Source: Linnemannia elongata (Eukaryota; Mortierellomycota; Mortierellomycetes; Mortierellales; Mortierellaceae). Taken from it: DNA of 64,000 bases. The position numbers were made by a program, and so were the translations under genes. A model generated the notes under the pieces. The model saw only the letters and a program-made list of their open reading frames with translations, did not search any database and was not told where the DNA came from. Positions 57,501 to 64,000 of the stretch are shown here, piece by piece; the first letter of the stretch is position 1; each line of letters starts with the position of its first letter. The stretch lies in contig JAXBDG010000019.1 in assembly GCA_036320915.1 (NCBI GenBank), positions 434,001 to 498,000 of the forward strand. The letters are read 5' to 3'.

Positions 57501-59251
57501 ACCACTGTCCATCTCCATCGACCCCAGATTCATCAGGGAGCATTCATTCTCTGGACAGGCGGGTTTCGTTCTCAGACGAGTCAAGAGCAGTCGTTTCTCC
57601 AACAGAACTCGAGAGGAAGGTGTCGTTTGGTGATGAATCAAGACGCTCTGGCAGGACCATGGCATCAACGTTCTTGAGCGGATCAGGGCGTTCTGGTGCG
57701 AGCCCGGGTGCTAGTCCGGGATCTAAGGACGCGAGGGTTCCCTCTCATGACTGGAAGGCACCTCTCTTGGAAAACCACGAGGAAGTCGACGAGAACGAAC
57801 GGGAGGACGAGGCCGATCTTCGTGACGAAACTCTGGGACCTGAGCTGTCCCTAGCCAAGACGGAGCAGAGTCAGTCGCTTAGTTCGGGATCAGTGTATGG
57901 ATCAGGATCGGACTTTGACGGGCAGAGGAGTGAAGCAAGGCGAGGGTCGTTAGGTCGGATGGCGGCTGCGTTTGTCGCACAACCGGGAGCATTTTCCATC
58001 CTGACTGCGCCTGCAGGCTCATCCTTGGTCCCTGGAAAGGCGGGCGAGGAAAGAGACACAACGAGTGTTCAAGTACCAACATTGACGATTACAGCCCAGG
58101 ACGCCGTTGATCGGTCGCAGGGATTGAATCCTACTCAAGTAGGGGCAAAGCACAGTGTTACAGCACCATCACTCTCTCCTTCAGGACCACCGGCAGTTTT
58201 GTCCGGACAGACATCTGGTAAACGATCACACGGAAGGACTGTGTCGGCCTCGGCGGAAATTCTGGATCGGGCACCCAGGTCTCAACGGTCTGCACTCAGG
58301 GCTCAGTCGACCCAGTCCCTCAAAGAAATTCATAAACAGCAGAACCGACTCGCTGCACCGGAATCTGCCAATAGTCTGTCGATCCACCTTACTCCTCCTT
58401 CGCCTTCGCACTTTCCGAATGCACAGTTTGAGGCAACAAATCCACATTCTGATGAGGCCCGGGATAGCGTGACACCTTTGGCTTCTTCAGCGGCACAACC
58501 ATCACCGCAACCACGGACGCCACTCCACCACCGGAATAGCTTCAATGGCAGGAGCAACCACCGTCATAGTGTCGCGGCTCCGTTCCAAGGCGGCAACAAT
58601 TATACGATTCCTGGATTCAGCCCTCATCCTCAGACGAGTCCACAGCACCCACCAAGTCCTGGCAGCAACAGTGTTCTTGACCAGGCGCCGACCTCAGCGC
58701 AAGGGTTAGGCTCTTCATGGTTCAGTCGCCGGCCTCATTCCCGAGACCCGAGTCGATCGACCATGACAAGCTTTGGAATGCCCTATTCTGCAGGCTCGGC
58801 CCCGCCTTCGCCTTTACCAACTCCATCGGAATTGACAACAGCAGGAGGACTAGGTATAGGACTGGGAGCTAGCAGTGTCGTAGGTGCGGGAAAACGGCCA
58901 GAGGAACACTACTTTCCTGATTCGACGACGATGGGGTCGTTGGCTACTGCAGCACACCACGCCACAGCAATGGGTGCGACGAGTACTGGCACGACCGTTG
59001 CAGACGCTGCAGCGGTGGCCGAGTTTGAGAGGGCTGAGGGACGACTTCATGAGTCCAGTTTTCACCTGCCTCTGTACTCTATCGGATTCGATACTCGGTG
59101 GAGCCTTCGCGCCATTCCTGATTGGTTCCCCGTGTCGAGTACTAAGGTTGCATGGACCTCGTTGACGATCCTGGTATTGGCTATTGGATCGACGATTGTG
59201 TACGACTTTATCCAACTTGCTCAAGGCAATGATCTCGTAGGCGGATCTTAA
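54527..59251 (+). CDS. amino-acid/auxin permease family (SLC38-like) transporter with giant C-terminal loop, 1498 aa
   Basis: Exon 1 (54527-55027) joins exon 2 (55256-59251) in phase 0. The family moves amino acids, usually with a proton or Na+, across plasma or vacuole membranes. A Ser-rich cytosolic N-terminus of about 95 residues is followed by the helix-1 signature SFWGGLALLISNMTGPGLVTLP, then about ten helices up to about residue 475 (for example NYAFITTIPSWANAKQPNVS, AALITSIPINIIVIRYN, WSSLFLVSTANFIIPFILYIYS). The next about 980 residues are predicted disordered: Ser/Pro-rich, many basic-Ser sites (RRVS, RKVS, RSRS) and acidic patches. The chain then ends with one more hydrophobic helix near 1465-1484 (WTSLTILVLAIGSTIVYDF). 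Usual family length is 400-600, so this is an extreme extension. The start was chosen as the first ATG in frame after the pyrimidine-rich leader. Confidence 0.88.
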
Positions 59252-60389
59252 TAGAACTAGAACTGTCATTTAGCAACAAAAAAAAAACATTAAAGTTGAA
59301 AAGTAAAACGATTTGGCGGCGTGATCTTGTTGCTGGCCGTCATCATAGAGCCGGGAGATGAAAGACGACATGCGTTTCTTATGGTCAAGTTCGAAAAAAA
59401 AATGGGGGAAACTGCGAATGACGCCGTGACCTTCCTCCATAAGTCTGTTGTTGTTTTTCTTTCCACGTTATTTCTCGCGCATTCATAAAAGCATTATATA
59501 GGAGACGTCTAGTTTCAAGACTGGATGTGGTTTCTTATTTTCTTTGTTTTCATGCTTTGATATCTAACATGCAGGAAAGGAGCACATGAACGCACACTCT
59601 TCTTTCTGGTCAAGCAGGTTTCTCTGCTCTTAGTGTTTTCTCTCGTTATGGATAAAGAGAGGGGGTCTCATGACCTTTCACTGTCCTTCCCTTCATCTCA
59701 CTCGCTTTGTGAAATGAAGAGCGAGTATCCACCTGATGTTGCACAACTGTTTGTTTGTTTTTTTTTCGCGTACAAGAAAACAAAAAGTGAAATGAAAGAA
59801 AAGAGCAGGAAAGGATTCGGGGGGGGGGTTGATTTGTTTGTTGAGATAACAACAAACATGCACAATTCATATGCTCCATTTCGTCATCTTTCTCGGACAT
59901 AGGAGAATAGGGGAGGAGGAGAAAAAGGAAAGGAGTGTATGTTGCACCATCTTCTTTTCATTTCTCTTCACTTCACTTCATTTCTTTCTCACTCACCCCT
60001 TGATACCCTCCTATGAACTGAGCATGGGCAATGCTTGTCAAGGGCACACACACCCAGGGGGTATCACACAGACCTCCAAAAAAAAGGAACTAGGCATAAA
60101 AGTGAAATAGGGGAGGCAGGCAAAATAACCTTAGCACGGTCCAAAAGAATCACACCATGTATATCATAGCGCCTCTTTATGGCACATGGGGGTGTCGCTC
60201 GCGTCGAAAAAAACTAAAGCATTGAGCCAGGGCTATTACAGCTGACTCATGGTAGTGCTTAAAAAGAATGGAGGGGGGGGGGGGGGAAAGTGAGTTACTG
60301 TTTTGGTTTTTTTTGGTAGTTATACGACAACACCGCAATGCACAGTTTTGTTTTTCACACGTTTTGTACCGTAATAGGGTTCGCCTACT
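59252..60389. other. 3' region of the permease gene without further gene
   Basis: AT-rich, with runs of A at 59279-59287 and G at 59820-59828. Frames are short and biased. Part of it will be the permease 3' untranslated region. Nothing else is recognised. Confidence 0.5.
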
Positions 60390-60558
60390 ATGGAGCTTGA
60401 CGAAAACGACCTGTGGTTGTCAGAAATTGGTGAGTATCAACTTTAAAATCACCCATGGTACAAGGGGGGGGGGGCGAAGGTATTGATCAATTTTAATGCA
60501 TTCCTGAGCAGCTCCTGAAACAACGCCAATGAGAACGCGTTACCATCGCCCTCTTTGA
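60390..60558 (+). CDS. possible spliced microprotein of 28 aa
   Basis: An ATG opens MELDENDLWLSEI (exon 60390-60429), then GTGAGT. After 82 nt an acceptor CCTGAGCAG leads to APETTPMRTRYHRPL and TGA (exon 60512-60558); the two parts join in frame. The exon-like acidic/aromatic start and the good donor are unlike the surrounding simple sequence. No family is recognised, and the gene may be longer with other exons, or the pattern may be chance. Confidence 0.25.
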
Positions 60559-61371
60559 ATTATTCTGGGAAAAGGATATTTCTACGACTCGTGTTTTGTA
60601 GAAACGCGTTATGTTGTCTGGTATGTCACTGTGGCTATTGAAATAGTCTGGTAAAAAAAAGTCAAGGCCAGACTCTCTCCTTGACTCGCCTCTATTCTCC
60701 TGTCCCCGGTCCTTCGCATTGGCTCCTTCATCAAGTTATCATCCCCCTTTCTGTCGCCTCCTACAAGCATGAAAAAACATATCCATCTATCATGCTTTAC
60801 AAACATTCCACACTCTATCGCTCTTGTATCTGACTGGTGAGGGGGGGAGGGAGAAGGCTTAAGAAGCCCTTTTGAGACTTTTTACTGCTGTTAGGAGACA
60901 GACAACGATATGGAGAAGGAAAATGATTTGTTCATAATGACCTACCTCGCCTCTCTGCCTCTCTGTTGGTCCTCTGTCGGTCTTATGATTTGTGCGAAAG
61001 GAGGCGAGGAGGTGTAAGGAGATAGAAGACAAAAAAAAAAGAGAAGGAACAAGAAGGAGGAGGAAGAGGACAGGAGAAGGAAAGAGAGGAGGAGAAGGGG
61101 ACCGAAGGATGGGAGTTAGCAAAAAAAAAGAGTGGAGGGAGGGGTGGGGCTGCATTAATGCAAAGTTCGCAAGAAAGTAACCCAAAAAAGCAAAGAGATC
61201 TGTCTGGCTTCATTTTTGTTATGAATGAACACTCGAGCCACCAAGGAACCAGCTCATATCACGCATCTTCACGCAGGAGGTGGAACAAGTCCGTCTGTTT
61301 TTCTTGTTTACATTGTTCGAAGAATAACGACTCCATGTTAAAGCAGGTGTGTTGTACTGAGGCAACATTTG

Positions 61372-61395
61372 AAAAAAAAAAAAAAAAAAAAAAAA
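61372..61395. repeat. poly-A tract of 24 nt
   Basis: A pure adenine run in the gene-poor right end. Confidence 0.9.
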
Positions 61396-62898
61396 CGGGA
61401 AAATGTGCGATTCGTTCTTCATTCATCAATGTTCGTCGCACAGAAGTAATCAAGGGGAGAAAAAGGAAGCGAGGCAATTAATGATGTCTTGCAATACTAT
61501 TAAAAGTACGGAAAGACGAGAAATGGAGGCAAAGGGAAGGGCAAGAAGGAAGGAGGTGGATACTTGACAGAGGACTCGCGCGCAGTTTTCCAATGGGCAT
61601 GGACATCACCGATCGATCGATTCAAGAACCAACACTTCTTTCTCGTTCGTCCGGCGTAGTTTTCCTTTCTGCGGTATGTCGTATTTGCCTTTGTCGTACT
61701 CGTTCTAAGTTCAGGTAGAATTGAAGTTGACCCTTTGGAAAACGTGCATGTATGTTTGTGGCTTCTTGATAGATGCATAAAATAAATGGTGCCCATGGCT
61801 AGAATTCAGTGCGGAGACAGACTAAAACGAACAAACAAAAGAGGAGGTGGCGTTGGGGTGTTTAGTTGGAGCTAGGAGAGGGAGAGGGCTTTTTCTCTCG
61901 TGGCAAAGGGGCAAAAAAAAATACAGCTAACGACAAGGAGCCACGACGTCAGCGACCACCATTCCTCGCCATCTGACAAAAACAACTCAATTGCTAAGGG
62001 ACCCATACAAAACAAACGATGGAGTATCCCTGAGAAACAAGCAACAAAGAAGGTCCTCCCGTCGAATATGAAAACTTATCCCCTTTGAACCACTCACTCA
62101 CACACACGCATTCTTACTTGCTTCCTTCCCTTCCTCAAAATAAGCGACAATGCTTTGATCTGGGCTCATCTTTTTAAAAAATAAATTCAAGGTAAGGGCG
62201 CACAAAGTACATGGACAGGAGGAAAACTAAAGAGGCGAAAGTCAAAGCAAATAACATACGAAATCTGCGTAACTCTATTTTTCTTTGCATTGTGCACTCG
62301 CCCTTTTGGAATGAGGGATCGCCCATTCATGGATGTGGCAAACACACCCTTGCTTTTCTTCCATTTGGTGCCATTTTTATTTCCCTCTGAAAAAGCTTAG
62401 ATGTGTTTGAAAAAGAATCTGGAATGTTTAAAGAAATTATTTTCTTTCCTTCTATCCCTTGTCCGTTCATCGTTCATGTGGTCGTTGTCTGTTTTTTATT
62501 TGTACGATGTCTCCGCGTGAATCCAAGAGACGGGTTCGGTCGCCCAAGTATTCACATCAACCCTCTCTCGTTCTCTCCCTCCTACTCCTTGTATGATACT
62601 ACTCCCCTTATAAATCCTTTCAGGCGGTTGTTCCCACACCCGTCTCTCTCCTTCCTTCTCCTCCCTTCTATAAATCTACTCATCCCACAATGTTGTCACT
62701 TCCGCGTGTGTGCAAGAAAGCTTGTTGGCTTGTTTGTTTATTTTTCCTTCCTTCCTTCCCTCCCTCCTTCTTCCATTCCCTCTCTCGCTGTTCTCTGTCT
62801 CTTTGTCTTTGTCTTTCCCTCCACCGCCCCCCTGACTCCTCCCAACCTCCTTTGGATTGGGCGACGGACGGAGAGAGGTGTACTTTTAAGGAATAAGA

Positions 62899-62919
62899 AG
62901 AGAGAGAGAGAGAGAGAGA
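62899..62919. repeat. (AG)n microsatellite
   Basis: About ten AG units, followed by a second shorter AG run after a single interruption. Confidence 0.85.
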
Positions 62920-63008
62920 CAGAGAGAGAAACAAAAGAAAGGACAAGCATAAAGGGTCGTTTAGGGGGTGAGACAAAAAAAATCACCCTTTCCCTTTCCT
63001 TCCTTCCT

Positions 63009-63011
<3 letters not shown>

Positions 63012-63056
<45 letters not shown>
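63012..63056. repeat. (CT)n microsatellite
   Basis: About 22 CT units, the longest dinucleotide repeat in the window, following TTCC repeats. Confidence 0.9.
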
Positions 63057-63060
<4 letters not shown>

Positions 63061-64000
63061 TCTCTATCAGAAAAAATAATCAGACTCGGATATTCGGGAC
63101 ATGGTCCATCCTTTATTTTCCTACATGAATCTATGTTTTTTTTTTCTTTGATATGAGGATGCAATACCATCATATTACCATCCAAACTTATTTTCGCGTT
63201 TTTTTTTTCTGTTTATCGACTTACTACGTATCTCTCCCTCCTGCCTTGATCAACCCAGTTCACTACCACGTCTCTCGCCAGCTTCTCGAATGGTCCCTCG
63301 AGGAGGAAACCATGAAATAACTAAAAAAAATGTTACTTAACGACTTTTGAGACGCACCAAGGGGCACGAGGAGGGCGTGCATCAAGGGAAGGAGGAAGGA
63401 GGGAGAGGAAGAGTAGATGGGCAGAAATGTTGTGAGGAAAACAAAAAATAGAGAAGAAAAGGCGATGAATGACGATGAGGTTGGATAGTGATGGGGCTGA
63501 TGTTGAGGAATCAGATAGAGAGGTGAGGAGAAAAAGAAGGGGAGAGAGCATGTGTGTATGTGTGAATAGATCCGAGAGGGCACTGGGTTTTTTTACAGCC
63601 AGGGGGTGAGACGGGTTGTACCATCATCATCCGGTATCTTGATCCCTCCCGACGCGTATTTTTACTTTCTTGCTGCTTTTTAGGTGTTGTTCCTGCTTGC
63701 TCGATGGTGTCTTGCTACTACTACTGCTGACGACGGTGATATTTACTACGAGTTTGTTGAGAATAGTGAAAGTAAGAGGCTAGATTGAGGGTTGATCACG
63801 CCGCGGTTCTTTTCTCTTGTCGAAAATGGTGTCAATTGGAATAAACTTCTTATTTTTGCAACCTCGATGAGGGAAGCAAGAAAAACAGGGTAAAAAAGCA
63901 TAAGAGTAAAGGAAAGCCGAAGCGCAAACAATGGACACAAGGGTCAATGGAGTTTTTCTATGCCCTCAAGGTTGAGATGCCAAACATCTCAAACTCCATT

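Larger units (their letters stand above)
60559..64000. other. gene-poor right end rich in simple repeats
   Basis: No gene is recognised on either strand. It has an A tract at 61372-61395, (AG)n at 62899-62919, (CT)n at 63012-63056 and several GA/CT-rich blocks that create Ser/Leu/Phe or Arg/Glu frames. The stretch may be promoter or 3' region of a gene beyond the window. Confidence 0.55.

Noticed and set aside
62403..63128. A 241-residue plus-strand frame
   Set aside because: It is a read-through of CT and GA microsatellites; it lacks any motif and the final third is Ser-Leu repeat.

Overview
This window is nuclear DNA of a filamentous fungus. Genes are split by many short introns (mostly 50-130 nt, GT-AG, with a few GC-AG), lie close together on both strands, and are separated by gaps full of long poly-A/T, poly-G and (CT)n tracts. 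The gene set (NDUFS7-type complex I subunit, CENP-H, EDEM mannosidase with a PA domain, DGAT1, DDT/WHIM chromatin protein) together with the Gln-, Ser- and Thr-rich low-complexity style fits an early-diverging fungus. My best guess is Mucoromycota, probably Mortierella-like; that placement is an inference from protein style and was not tested by comparison.

Seventeen protein-coding genes are supported; most were rebuilt exon by exon so that every junction keeps the reading frame. From left to right: an Arg/Ser-rich protein of unknown role (-); CENP-H of the inner kinetochore (-); a very long type II P-type cation ATPase with an EF-hand-like N-terminus (-); a DUF4460/TCAIM-like mitochondrial-type protein (-); a small one-pass membrane protein (+); a 922-residue protein of unknown role (+); a divergent ribosomal eL8-like protein (+); an EDEM-type GH47 protein with a PA domain (-); the Golgi tether subunit COG3 (-); an SLC25 mitochondrial carrier (+); NDUFS7/NUKM (-); a DDT/WHIM chromatin protein (+); a multi-pass membrane protein (+); DGAT1 (+); DNA topoisomerase II (-); the COPII GTPase SAR1 (+); and a SLC38-like amino-acid permease with a huge C-terminal extension (+).

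The layout is that of an ordinary eukaryotic chromosome arm and not of an operon or a mobile island. Four divergent pairs share short intergenic promoters (DUF4460/small membrane protein, COG3/SLC25, NDUFS7/DDT-WHIM, TOP2/SAR1), and three pairs converge with 170-490 bp between stop codons (eL8-like/EDEM, SLC25/NDUFS7, DGAT1/TOP2). Several genes serve the secretory pathway (SAR1 at ER exit, COG3 at the Golgi, EDEM in ER quality control, DGAT1 in ER lipid synthesis), but nothing shows that this grouping is functional.

The left 7 kb (except one gene), 40-42 kb, 52.6-54.5 kb and the last 4.7 kb are gene-poor and rich in simple sequence. I found no CRISPR array, transposon, prophage, biosynthetic cluster or defence system. 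The items most worth checking are the divergent eL8-like gene, the CENP-H identification, GC-AG introns, a substitution in the DGAT1 signature, the long additions on the ATPase and the permease, and a possible spliced 28-residue microprotein.
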